A stretch of DNA of 64,000 nucleotides from Erythrophleum ivorense (Eukaryota; Streptophyta; Magnoliopsida; Fabales; Fabaceae), in contig JAIUCV010000084.1 of the NCBI GenBank assembly GCA_026724425.1, positions 2,102,001 to 2,166,000 of the forward strand, given 5' to 3'. Position 1 is the first letter of the stretch. Each line of letters starts with the position of its first letter. Shown piece by piece: positions 34,943 through 44,834 of this stretch. Below the pieces are notes generated by a model. The model was not told where the DNA came from and ran no database searches. It saw only the letters and a program-made list of their open reading frames with translations. The position numbers were made by a program, and so were the translations under genes.

Positions 34943-37681
34943 ATGAGTGGTTCGAAGGAAAAGGATGGTGAGGAATCATCCACGGAGATTGAACCCTACG
35001 CTAAGATAGCTGATAATTTAATGATGCACGAGGTGGTGTATTTAAACGAGAAGAAGGTTAAACCTAGTATCTTTGAGGCAGATCAAGACACAGTGAACGT
35101 GTGGTATCTTGATAATGGTGCAAGTAATCACATGAGTGGAAATCGAAGTTTCTTTGCTGATCTTGATGAAACAGTTACGGGACAGGTGCGATTTGGAGAT
35201 GATTCCCGTATCGAGATAAAAGGGAAAGGTTTTGTTCGGTTCATGTTCCAAGATGGCAAAGAGAAGATTCTGAAAGCTCTAAAGAATGTCTATTTCATAC
35301 CGGATTTGAAAAGCAATATTGTAAGCCTTGGTCAGGCCACAGAAGCAGGATGTGAAGTGCGGATGAAAGAAGATTTACTCATGCTCTATGATCGTTTCGG
35401 TCAATTACTGGTGAGAACGAAAAGATCAAGAAATCGTTTGTACAAAGTGATATTGGAAGTCGAAAGCATCAAGTGCTTACAGCTAACCTCAAGTGTAGAA
35501 TCAAGCATGTGGCATGCACGTTTGGGCCACATTAGCGTCGAGACGATGAAGATGATGATCAAAGAAGAGTTAGTGACTGGTATACCGATGATCACATGCG
35601 AGAAAGAAACTTGTGCGTCATGTCTACTTGGAAAGCAGACAAGACAACCTTTCCCACAAGCAACCTCATACCGAGCCACTCAAGCTCTCGAGCTCATCCA
35701 TGGAGACCTCTGTGGACCCATCACACCGTCCACACCGGCTCAAAGACGCTATGTATTTGTACTCATAGACGACTACTCACGCTACATGTGGATAAGCTTG
35801 TTGAAGGAGAAGAGTGAAGCGTTTGAGAGGTTCAAGAAGTTTAAGATCCTTGTTGAACAAGAAACGAGAGCTAAGATCGAAACACTACGAACGGATAGAG
35901 GTGGAGAGTTTGTATCCCTCGAGTTTCAAGCTTACTGTGATAAGTATGGAATCAAAAGACATTTGACTGCACCATATTCACCCCAGCAGAACGGAGTAGT
36001 AGAAAGACGAAATCGGACTTTGATGGAGATGACTAGGAGTATCTTGAAGCACATGAACCTACCAAACTATTTGTGGGGTGAGGCCGTGAGACATGCTGCT
36101 TATCTAATCAACAGAGTTGCGACAAGATCACTAGTCAAAACGACACCATACGAGATGCTAAAGGGGAAGAAACCAAATCTTGATCATCTTAGAGTTTTTG
36201 GATGTATTGGCTATACAAGAACAGAGGCTGCTGGAAGGAGAAAGCTAGATGATAGATCAAGAGTGTTGGTGCATCTAGGAACAGAACCTGGTTCTAAAGC
36301 GTATCGATTACTTGATCCCACAAGCAAGAAAATAATCGTGAGTCGTGACGTAATATTTGATGAAAGTAAGAGTTGGAGCTGGAAGGATCGTGCATATGAT
36401 AAGGAGAATTATGAGAATCCTGGAATGTTTAGCATTCATCTTGGCGAGTTCGGTAACAGAGGAGTAAGGGAGATTGAATCAGTGTCAGATGGAGAGGAAG
36501 AAACACACGCCACTCGAGAGATGAGTGAAGGCGTGACAAACGAAGAACCAGGAGGAATCGAAGAAGAAAGCTTTGATAGTGAAGAAGAAAATAACGAAGA
36601 TGAAGCACAAGAATCACAGCCACAGTTGAGAAGATCAACAAGACCAAGCGTGAAGCCAGCATACCTGAAGGATTATGTTTTGTTTGCAGAAACAGAGTGT
36701 GAAAGGCTGTTGATTCTTATAAACGAAGAACCGTGGGATTACAATGAAGCAAAAGAGTCGAAAGAGTGGATATTAGCGTGTGAGGATGAAATTGCTTCAA
36801 TAATCAAGAACAAGTGTTGGGATTTAGTTGACCTACCGGCTGGAGCAAAACCGATTGGTTTAAAATGGATTTTCAAATTGAAGCGTAAGCCCGATGGAAG
36901 CATTAACAAACACAAAGCCAGACTTGTCGCAAAGGGCTATGTTCAAAGAGAGGGTATTGATTACGACGAAGTGTTTGCTCCAGTGGCTCGTATCGAAACT
37001 ATCCGACTTCTCATTGCATTGGCGGCTTCAAAAAGTTGGGAGGTACATCATCTTGATGTCAAGACCGCGTTCCTTCATGGAGACCTAAAGGAAGAAGTGT
37101 ATGTCAATCAACCAGATGGATTTGAAATCAAAGGAAGTGAGAATAAAGTATACAAGCTAAAGAAGGCTCTCTACGGGTTGAAACAAGCTCCACGAGCGTG
37201 GAATGAGAAGCTAAACAAGATTCTCAAGGAGTTGAACTTTGTCAAGTGTTCAAAAGAGCCATCCCTTTATCGAAAGAAAGAGAAGGAGCATCTTCTTGTT
37301 GTTGATGTGTACGTAGATGACTTGCTGGTAACAGGATCTGACATGAAGATGATAGTTGGTTTCAAGGAAGAAATGGCTACAAAATTCGAGATGAGTGATC
37401 TCGGGTTACTAACTTATTATCTTGGTATTGAAGTGATCAGGAGTAAGAATGGAGTAACGCTATCACAAGAAAGGTATGCATCTAAAATTCTTGAAGAAGC
37501 CGGAATGAGTGAATGTAATGCTTCTCAAGTGCCAATGGATCAAAATTTGAGGCTATCAAAGGGACAAGAAGAAGAACGGATTAACGAGAAAGAGTATAGG
37601 AGGAGCTTTATTGGAGTTAAAGACATAAGAGAAGAAGATTTCAAGCTTAAGGGGGAGAATGTTGTTGTAAGCTTGAAATAG
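34943..37681 (+). CDS. Copia polyprotein with gag and RNase H deleted
   Basis: A single frame of 912 codons starts at MSGSKEKDG, the usual gag start, and runs without stop into the 3' LTR. About 55 residues later it is already at the protease (WYLDNGASNHMSG), so the gag domain and zinc knuckle have been lost in frame. A GAG-pre-integrase motif follows (MWHARLGHIS). Integrase is complete (HGDLCGP, RTDRGGEF, SPQQNGVVERRN). Reverse transcriptase is present (DVKTAFLHGDL, YVDDLLVTGS). After NEKEYRRS the frame jumps to the extreme C-terminus (IGVKDIREEDF), removing RNase H. Both deletions preserve the frame. Confidence 0.85.
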   Translation: MSGSKEKDGEESSTEIEPYAKIADNLMMHEVVYLNEKKVKPSIFEADQDTVNVWYLDNGASNHMSGNRSFFADLDETVTGQVRFGDDSRIEIKGKGFVRFMFQDGKEKILKALKNVYFIPDLKSNIVSLGQATEAGCEVRMKEDLLMLYDRFGQLLVRTKRSRNRLYKVILEVESIKCLQLTSSVESSMWHARLGHISVETMKMMIKEELVTGIPMITCEKETCASCLLGKQTRQPFPQATSYRATQALELIHGDLCGPITPSTPAQRRYVFVLIDDYSRYMWISLLKEKSEAFERFKKFKILVEQETRAKIETLRTDRGGEFVSLEFQAYCDKYGIKRHLTAPYSPQQNGVVERRNRTLMEMTRSILKHMNLPNYLWGEAVRHAAYLINRVATRSLVKTTPYEMLKGKKPNLDHLRVFGCIGYTRTEAAGRRKLDDRSRVLVHLGTEPGSKAYRLLDPTSKKIIVSRDVIFDESKSWSWKDRAYDKENYENPGMFSIHLGEFGNRGVREIESVSDGEEETHATREMSEGVTNEEPGGIEEESFDSEEENNEDEAQESQPQLRRSTRPSVKPAYLKDYVLFAETECERLLILINEEPWDYNEAKESKEWILACEDEIASIIKNKCWDLVDLPAGAKPIGLKWIFKLKRKPDGSINKHKARLVAKGYVQREGIDYDEVFAPVARIETIRLLIALAASKSWEVHHLDVKTAFLHGDLKEEVYVNQPDGFEIKGSENKVYKLKKALYGLKQAPRAWNEKLNKILKELNFVKCSKEPSLYRKKEKEHLLVVDVYVDDLLVTGSDMKMIVGFKEEMATKFEMSDLGLLTYYLGIEVIRSKNGVTLSQERYASKILEEAGMSECNASQVPMDQNLRLSKGQEEERINEKEYRRSFIGVKDIREEDFKLKGENVVVSLK
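37649..37659 (+). other. Polypurine tract of Copia element
   Basis: AAGGGGGAGAA lies directly before the 3' LTR and is the expected primer for plus-strand synthesis. Confidence 0.8.
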
Positions 37682-37929
37682 CTTGGGAGTCAAGCTAAGT
37701 ATATTTAGGAGTTATCTAAATATACATATAAGAGAATTTAGGAGTTATCTAAATTGTAAGTTTACCTAATTAGTTTAGGAAACTATCTATGTCTTTCTCT
37801 ATATAAGGAGATGTCAAAGTTGTGGCATAACTTAAGAGAGATTAAGAGCTTAAGGTTTTGAGTTATTTTCCTTGAGTTAAATAAGAGAGTTATTCTTATT
37901 CCTTGTGTGTGTGTGTTCGTGATTCTATA
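37660..37929 (+). repeat. 3' LTR of Copia element
   Basis: 270 bp, identical to the 5' LTR except CTATATAAGG in place of CTGTATAAGG, followed by the duplicated GTGAG. Confidence 0.93.
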
Positions 37930-37934
37930 GTGAG

Positions 37935-40523
37935 AACATTCTACATGAAGATGGATTCAGAAATTGATAATGATCAAAAATCTTCCTCATTTGATTTAAG
38001 AGACCCAGAGACGAAGAAAAATCCCGGGAAGCTGATATAGAAGAAGACAAATAACTAATCGATCGGAGGTAATTTTCGTTGGAGCCAAGAGGAAGAGAGG
38101 GATGGGAGATGTCTTGGGTTGAATAGAGAAAGAGAGAGAATAACGAAACGAAAAGATGGGATTCGATATAAAAATGCAGGAGATGATTGAGGTGAATCAA
38201 GAGAGAACAGAAATCGCAAACGATAGAAGAAAATATGGGATTCGAGGAGATTTCTTCTGGGAATGAATCTGGTTTCGTTGTCGAAGAAGAACGAAAATTT
38301 CGAGGAAGAAGAAGAATGCTACGAAACCTGATGGTGAATCAAAATAAATAAACCAAACCGAGTATAAAACGTGGCAAGAAAACTGGAAAATAAGCTGACT
38401 GGTATTATTTAGAATGTTTTGATTGGTTATACGTTTTAAATGATTTGTCAGCTTCTCCCTGCACGAAAATGCTGATGTGTCAGTCCCTGGAACAACTGAA
38501 GGGTTTTATGTATTGAATTGTCCCAAAGATAAATCTGGCATATGAACAAGAAGTGCAGGTCGTTTTCCATCATTTTTTTTGTTGGTTTCATGTGTCTTTC
38601 ATGGTATGAATATATTTAAAATCAATTGTTTATTTCGTATGGTGAAGTTCCTTCGAAGCTCATTGCTTTAGAAGGAATAAATATTGCATGGAAGATTTGT
38701 GTGCATGGTAGCGAGAAAAATAAGAGCCAGTCCAGTCTCAAAGTGGTAAAACTCACTGAAAGCCTCGAAATTATTCGGTAGTTTGAGGATAATATCTTCT
38801 TGATGGTAGGTTTCTCAAGCACTTTTTATTTGTAGCACCATCTTTTTGGATTATATATCACTAACCAAACTTTTTATACAGATTTTAGGATCTACACATT
38901 CAGAAATGCCTATATTTTCAAGCACATCTACTGCATTTCAGGTTATTTATGTCTATTTAGTTTAACAGTTGTATCTAATGTTATCGATTTGAATGTTATC
39001 CTAAACCAGTTTTTTTTCATGGGTAATATTTCTTTTCAACATTCACTCAGTTTTCCTGATACTCCATCAACAAAAAAAACAACGTGATGACATAATAGAA
39101 GAAAAGGGAGTTCAAGAATCATCAACCAAGCTTGAGGCAATGGAAAAGAGGCTAAGGTTTATAGAAAAATACAAAACGTGAAGAAGGAAAGGCAAAGACG
39201 CTAACAAAAAGTAATCTCCAACATGATTCTGTTTTCTTTTTAAGAACAAACGTTCACTTTATCATCTTTTCTCGATGACATGTTTTCTGCTTTGAATCAT
39301 TCTATATTTCATGTAATTTTTATTTCCTTACCATCTCTATATTCTCTAGAAAACAAATCATCCAAGTACTTTGTGAAATTAAATTTTGTTTTAACGTACC
39401 TTAAGTTTACAAATACACGATTGAAGTAACAGAGAAGTCAGCATCACTAAGAAAATCAACATGTCAATAGAGAATAAATAGATATCCTATTAAATGTTTG
39501 AACTATATGGTGGGCTACACATAATGTCAAAGGCTATAATCTCAGAAGTATACACGACTTTATGTTATTGTTTAAAAAAAAATTATACATGTACAAGAGA
39601 GAAAGATTTTGGAAAGTTATAATACATCCATAACTTCCACTATCTTTCAAAACTGTATGAACGAAAGTTACACTTTCTCGACTACTAAATCACTTATTCC
39701 TATATTTCATGAATGATAGTTTCTGCTACTTGAAAAATCTTCAAACGCATCCATTATAAAAAAAAGGATTCTAAAAGCTCTTTCCTCTCCTTATCTTATA
39801 TCTTGCTAAGTTGCTATGGTAGCAAAATAATAACGTCAGAAACTCGACCCCGACCCCGAGGCAGCGACTTCACCTTCTATAGCATCATTTCGTAATAATG
39901 GAAAATGTTAACAATACCCAAATTCGTGATTTAAAAAGAATATTTTAACCTCTAGCTTAACAGAATCAAAATTAAACTTGATTTTGTATTAGTTGATCTA
40001 GAATCGGGAGGGAAAACTTGCAATTTGGAAACTGTATAGTTCGACGGATGATTGAAACATCTCCATTGACATGATTTGGTCATGAACTATAGTCATTTGT
40101 TGTTCCATTAATGAACTATATGTTAATTAATTGAAATATCAAAGGTGATGTAATCGGCTAGCTGTTTGAATATAAGAAACAAAATAGGATTAGGAACGAG
40201 GAAGGAAGAAAATTTTGAAAAACAGAGAATTAAGAGAGTAGAAGGACGCTAGAGAAGAATTTCGAAAGACGACTGTGGCGATGAATTATTAACTTTGTAA
40301 TGTATTAGATGTTTTTTTTATTAGGCCTTTTGAGGGCCATTATTAAAACTTTATGATATCTACAAATCAGCTGTTTATTTATGTTTTATGGACTTTTAAT
40401 TTGAAAAATTGGGCTTTATATTTTGTTCTCATTACTTCATTGATGTAATCGGCTAGCTGTTTTATGACAAAACTATTTAAACTAAATAGAAATTGTCCCG
40501 TACGCACGGGGCGGACATACTAG
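37935..40523 (+). mobile_element. Helitron-like mosaic right of the Copia insertion, with a clear 3' terminus
   Basis: It ends CCCGTACGCACGGG (40498-40511, a hairpin) then GCGGACATACTAG before T, a textbook plant Helitron 3' end at 40523. The matching 5' end is uncertain; 31578 is one candidate, which would make the Copia a nested insertion. An exon-like stretch near 38640-38780 (VPSKLIALEGINIAWKICV) faintly resembles the OB-fold end of RPA1-like proteins, which Helitrons often carry. Another near 39080-39180 (KLEAMEKRLRFIEKYK) is coiled-coil-like. Neither is an intact gene. Confidence 0.45.
40144..40462. repeat. Direct repeat of ~21 bp flanking 275 bp
   Basis: TGATGTAATCGGCTAGCTGT plus TT occurs at 40146-40167 and 40441-40462. 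It could be a long target-site duplication around an insert (40168-40440) or a small segmental duplication. The insert has no recognisable tail or coding sequence. Confidence 0.5.
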
Positions 40524-40776
40524 TTACATTTAAAGCTCAAATCCTCTTATTGTTGATCAACTATTTCACTCAAGATAAAAAATTTGGTAATTTAATCAAG
40601 AAGTTACATAAAAGTTATGTAAATATTGTTGGCCAACCATTTCACTAAAATAACAGTTTGGTAGTAATGCTGTCGAAAAAAAAAAAAAAAAATTTGGTAA
40701 TGTTATCAAGAAATTTAGCGATAACAACTTATACAACAATACGTTATACTTTAACTGCCTAATGATTTCACACAAA

Positions 40777-40848
40777 GGGTCCTTAGCTCAGTGGTAGAGC
40801 AATTGACTGCAGATCAATAGGTCACCGGTTCGAATCCGGTAGGGCCCT
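40777..40848 (+). tRNA. tRNA-Cys (anticodon GCA)
   Basis: The 72-nt cloverleaf has acceptor GGGTCCT (40777-40783) pairing with AGGGCCC (40841-40847) with one G-U pair, discriminator T at 40848, and anticodon GCA at 40809-40811 in loop CTGCAGA. The internal pol III promoter is intact: A box TAGCTCAGTGG (40784-40794) and B box GGTTCGAATCC (40827-40837). No intron. A run of T residues immediately downstream serves as terminator. It differs at several positions from the Arabidopsis nuclear tRNA-Cys I recall, but all stems pair. Confidence 0.95.
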
Positions 40849-40857
40849 TTTTTTTAT
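40849..40857 (+). terminator. Pol III terminator of tRNA-Cys
   Basis: An uninterrupted T run directly follows the discriminator base. Confidence 0.85.
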
Positions 40858-41262
40858 TCTTTAAAGTTGTTATATGGAGTTATGGACTACTTGTGACTTG
40901 TCTGATCTGACGGTCTTAATGCATTGTTACAAACTAATGTCACGGATTGATGACGTGTCATACGATTAAAGATCGCCAATATTTGTTTGTTTCTTTTTCG
41001 TAAAGAGAAAATTTACCCGCTCTGGTTTTGGTACGGAACGAAGACTGAAATTTTGTATTTTCACAAAACTGGAGAAACTTAATCGATTGAAACTAGGCCA
41101 AACAAACATAAAAGAATTGAGAATTGTATTTGATTTTCATTTTATCAATCCACAGTTGGCTACAGAAAACCCTAATTACAAACCAAATCGAAACAACACA
41201 GAGAAAGTAAATCTAAAAAACCAACACCAAAAGAATCAAAAATCAAAGATCAAAAGGAACTT
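40858..41262. other. Intergenic region between tRNA-Cys and histone H4
   Basis: No gene is seen. The right half is the expected 3' UTR of the H4 gene on the minus strand. Confidence 0.5.
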
Positions 41263-41574
41263 TTAACCACCGAATCCATAGAGAGTGCGTCCTTGTCTCT
41301 TCAACGCATACACAACATCCATAGCAGTAACCGTCTTCCTCCTCGCGTGCTCAGTGTAAGTCACAGCGTCTCTGATGACATTCTCGAGAAAGATCTTCAA
41401 AACTCCTCTTGTTTCTTCGTATATCAAACCGCTGATTCTCTTCACGCCTCCTCTGCGAGCAAGACGCCTAATCGCCGGCTTCGTGATTCCTTGAATGTTG
41501 TCTCTCAAGACTTTCCTGTGCCTCTTCGCTCCTCCCTTACCCAATCCTTTTCCTCCTTTTCCCCTTCCTGACAT
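41263..41574 (-). CDS. Histone H4
   Basis: The 103-residue intronless frame starts [20 protein letters not shown] and ends TLYGFGG, the normal full-length plant H4. The acetylatable N-terminal tail lysines and the histone fold ([34 protein letters not shown]) show no unusual residue. H4 pairs with H3 in the nucleosome core. The upstream region has a TATA box and motifs typical of replication-dependent plant histone promoters, so S-phase expression is likely. It is one of several H4 genes expected in the genome, and which locus it corresponds to cannot be told from the protein. Confidence 0.98.
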
Positions 41575-41674
41575 TTTTACTGGGTTTCTATAAAATCTGG
41601 AGATTGGGAAATCAGATGATTGAAGTATTTTTAGTTTCAGATGATGTTGATAGATCTGAGAAAGGGATATTGAG

Positions 41675-41760
41675 CTTTATAAAGAGGACGCCGATCACAG
41701 GAAATAAAATACTGGCCGTTGGATTCATTTTTTATTGGACGGTTAGAGATGTCGATCCGG
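41675..41760 (-). promoter_or_regulatory. Histone H4 promoter elements
   Basis: On the minus strand: TATA box CTTTATAAAG (41675-41684), a nonamer-like ATCCAACGG (41716-41724), a CCGTCCAAT box (about 41734-41742), and an octamer-like CCGGATCG (about 41753-41760) similar to the CGCGGATC histone octamer. Spacing upstream of the ATG (about 100-190 bp) is right. Motif identity is from memory of plant histone promoters. Confidence 0.6.
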
Positions 41761-41799
41761 GGGACTGTATAGGAAGGAATATGAAGCGTTGATTATTAT

Positions 41800-42845
41800 T
41801 GAATCAACGGTGATAACACTGCTCCTGGAATAATCATGTTTCAGGGATTGTGCTTTTTTGGTATTTCCTTACCAATTTTCGTATTCGGTTTACCAATTTT
41901 TTTGGATTCGTATTCGGGTTTGAGTTTCAGGTAAAAATCCCACATTACATGGCTAGGGTTAGGTCTGTGAGGGCAAAGTCCAGATATTTTGGATATCAAA
42001 AATTACTACCTAAAGTATATCCGTAAAATTAGGAGTCGGTAATAACGAATAATGGTGTTAAAATCACTACCCAAACAGATAATTTTGTAAATGAAATAAA
42101 TATTCGGATAATTTGTATGTCTATACTAATAAATCAGAGGCACTTCTAGTTGCTGCTATTTTTAATGAAGATTATCCAGGTTGTTTTGATATTTTTTCTT
42201 CCAAAAACATTAATGGGTATTGTTCAATAAAGAATAGATGTGGAAATGTCATACTCGACCGCATTAGAGAAAAGCATCGAATTGTTGATGATGTGCACGG
42301 TAACCCAAAAAAGAAATGTGTTATCAGATGATCTATTCTTATTTTACATGTTAGCGAATATTAATTTTGGTATTGTAACAAAGGTAGAGCTAGATGAAAA
42401 TAAAATGTTTAAATATTGTTTCACTGTTTTAGGAGCTAGCATTAAAGAGTTTTCAGGTAATGGAAACAAGTAATCATTAGATGATGCAACTTCTCTCAGG
42501 ACATCATATTCAAAGGTGTTTGTTTTTGCCAAAGCTCAAAATCCTAATAATTATCATTATTCCATTACACAAGTTAGGAGTTTGGGATAATTGATTGCAA
42601 AAATCACACAAGTTAGGAATAAAAATTTTAAATGCGCAAGACCATTATACCAAATGGTTGTGACTTTTGAGTTAGTTCTGACCGACACTAAAACATTATC
42701 AAACCAGTAGGAGAAATGTTCTTTTATGCTCAACATAGATATTACTCTAATTAGTATATATTGAGGGATCGTTTGGTTAAAAAGTAAAATTGACGGTGTC
42801 TTAACCCATTTTTCCCACAAATCCATTTACCAATAACTTTCCTTA
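41800..42845. other. Region between H4 and Tat-like element C
   Basis: No recognisable gene. A 72-codon plus-strand frame at 42113-42331 and an overlapping one to 42473 look like a decayed protein fragment (SEALLVAAIFNEDYPGCFDI), but I could not assign a family. The last five bases ATTAC (42846-42850) are the left target-site duplication of element C. Confidence 0.4.
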
Positions 42846-43029
42846 ATTACTGTGAGTGGTGAGATTGGTGACTTTTATATGTGGTTTAATGGTTAGGACG
42901 AGGTCGGATCTTTCGTATTAAAGGTTGGAAAAAGATCGAACTACAATTCGACGCAAGAAGAGAGGAAGTCGGGAAGGAGATAGGAGATAGGAGATGTTGT
43001 TATATTTATAGCTGCACCTTGTGAGAGGT

Positions 43030-43073
43030 TGCCTACGTACCCTCCGAAGAAGGATCAAGCCATTCGTAGTTCG
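43030..43073 (-). other. Conserved foldable motif, left LTR copy of element C
   Basis: Outer stem CTACG (43033-43037) with CGTAG (43065-43069), an inner TCC/GGA pairing (43043-43045 with 43052-43054), and the conserved block GGATCAAGCC. The inner loop differs from elements A and B. Confidence 0.6.
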
Positions 43074-43077
43074 TCAT

Positions 43078-43357
43078 GGGAGAACTGATGCTCGTCTGGG
43101 AGAGCTGTTGTTCGTCCGGGAGAGCTGATGTTCGTCTGGGAGAACTGATGCTCGTCTGGGAGAACTGATGTTCGTCTGGGAGAGCTGATGTTCGTCTGGG
43201 AGAACTGGTGCTCGTCTGGGAGAGCTGATGTTTGTCTGGGAGAACTGATGCTCGTCTGGGAGAGCTGTTGTTCGTCTGGGAGAACTGATGCTCGTCTGGG
43301 AGAGCTGATGTTCGTCTGGGAGAACTGATGCTCGTCTGGGAGAACTGATGCTGGACA
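43078..43357. repeat. 20-bp minisatellite in left LTR of element C
   Basis: Fourteen adjacent units of GGGAGAACTGATGCTCGTCT, with a few alternating variants (AGCTG, TTGTTCG). Open frames here are only translations of the repeat. Confidence 0.95.
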
Positions 43358-43829
43358 ATCTGCCTAGCTAAAAAAGGAACTAAGCTCTTTAAGTTATTTT
43401 TTGGAGAAAAAATATCCCAGTCCCCTTGGCTTCAGAGAGGGCATCCCTTATTTATAGGTGTGGGTAGTGGGCCAAAGACTTTATTTAATAATGTAAATGG
43501 GCCTATCTTGATTCATGTTGGGCTAATAATGGGGGGTGACAAACCCACCACTAACAGTAAGCCCCCCCCCCCCAAGTTCGCCGAAAAGAGGTGAGCGAGT
43601 TCGGCGAATATTAAGAAAAATTTTAGCTCGGCATGAACCAAGATAGGTCTTCATCATGTGTAAGAATGGACTCGGCTGAGAATGTAGTGCGAGCATGAAT
43701 TTGACTCGGCCTCATGATGCTCGAGTGATGGAGGCTTACTCTGCTTGGCTTAACTTGTTTTGGTATGCGAGACTAGGCTCGGCTTGGAATGTTTTCGTTG
43801 CGAGCATGAGCTCGGATTTCTCTGTCGGT

Positions 43830-44215
43830 TTTGTTGCGAGCATGAGCTTGGCTTATTATGGGTGCGAGCGTGTGCTCGACTTATCCTCTTTTAGTGCAAG
43901 CATGAGCTCGGCTTATTTTGGGTGCGAGCGTTAGCTCGGCTTATCCTCTTTTAGTGCAAGCATGAGCTCGGCCTATTTTGGGTGCGAGCGTATGCTCGGC
44001 TTATCCTCTTTTAGTGCAAGCATGAGCTCGGCTTATTATGGGTGCGAGCGTGTGCTCGACTTATCCTCTTTTAGTGCAAGCATGAGCTCGGCTTATTTTG
44101 GGTGCGAGCGTATGCTCGGCTTATCCTCTTTTAGTGCAAGGCTTATGAGCTCGGCTTATTATGGGTGCGAGCGTGTGCTCGACTTATCCTCTTTTAGTGC
44201 AAGGCTTATGATGCT
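43830..44215. repeat. 60-bp tandem repeats inside element C
   Basis: About six copies, some partial or extended by a few bases, of a 60-bp unit containing GAGCTCGGCTTATT, GGGTGCGAGCG and GACTTATCCTCTTTTAGTG. The plus-strand frame MSSAYFGCERMLGLSSFSAS simply translates the unit. Confidence 0.9.
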
Positions 44216-44814
44216 CGCGGAGACTTACACTGCTCGACTTGGCTTACTTTTTGTCCTAAGCCTGTGATTTAGATCCCACGGAGCGCCCGGATTACGTGAT
44301 CGTATTGTTCATGACTTAGGAGGGGTGTGGGTCGGAACCCGGCTTAAAGATCTAGGTGCGAAAACTGGTTCGGCTTACCCTGTATATAAAATGCGAGACT
44401 GGGCTCGGCTTATAGTCGACGAGCTGACGCTCGAAGACGTGGATTATTTCACCACTACACTCGTGGAGCGTGAATCGAGTGTTTGGCCAGAACACCGATG
44501 TAATTTTATACAAAAGGATCTGTGTGAAGTGTAGTCGATATGACACGAGCTGACACCCAAGAAATAAAAGCAAGTATTTTTGAACAAAATGAGTATCGAA
44601 AGTTATTTGAAAACTTATCTTGATTACGATGTTGTTGCGGCCATGTTATTATCGAGCTGCGAACTTCATGCATTTAGAAGGAGGGGCGTGTTCGGCATGC
44701 GGTTTAGTTGCTGGTGGAGGCGATGAGCTTGGTGGACGAGTTGAATGCCCTTCTCTATCTTGCGGTCCTGACATGTTCGATCTAGCTTCCAGGTTGTAGA
44801 AAGAAATCCCATGC

Positions 44815-44832
44815 TCCCCACAGACGGCGCCA
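44815..44832 (-). other. Primer binding site of element C
   Basis: The plus strand reads TCCCCACAGACGGCGCCA, ending 2 bp before the right LTR. Its complement TGGCGCCGTCTGTGGGGA has the form of known Tat-element primer sites. I do not assign the tRNA. Confidence 0.65.
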
Positions 44833-44834
44833 AA

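Larger units (their letters stand above)
34637..37929 (+). mobile_element. Ty1/Copia element, young, internally deleted
   Basis: It is 3,293 bp long, flanked by GTGAG (34632-34636 and 37930-37934). The two 270-bp LTRs differ at a single position that I can see (G versus A in the TATA region). Terminal bases are TGTTGTTG...TTCTATA, so the ends are TG...TA rather than TG...CA. A tRNA-iMet-type primer site (TGGTAGCAGAGCC) and a purine tract (AAGGGGGAGAA) are present. The body holds protease, integrase and reverse transcriptase in one frame, but most of gag and all of RNase H are missing. Confidence 0.93.
42851..43556 (-). repeat. Left LTR of element C (706 bp)
   Basis: It contains 14 units of a 20-bp minisatellite (43078-43357) and the conserved foldable motif at 43030-43073. 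A TATA-like box (plus-strand CTTATTTATA) lies near 43447. It is 40 bp longer than the right LTR, exactly two minisatellite units. Confidence 0.92.

Noticed and set aside
42113..42473. Small plus-strand ORFs between H4 and element C
   Set aside because: No family recognised, no start/stop context or splice signals, overlapping frames; kept only as a note on the region.
43078..43357. Regular 20-bp repeats suggesting a CRISPR-like array
   Set aside because: The units are adjacent without spacers, lie inside LTRs and recur in the other LTR; it is a minisatellite in a plant retrotransposon.
43074..44267. Ser/Pro/Arg-rich and MSSAYFGCER-type repeat proteins
   Set aside because: They are translations of 20-bp and 60-bp tandem repeats in a non-autonomous element; there is no independent coding evidence.
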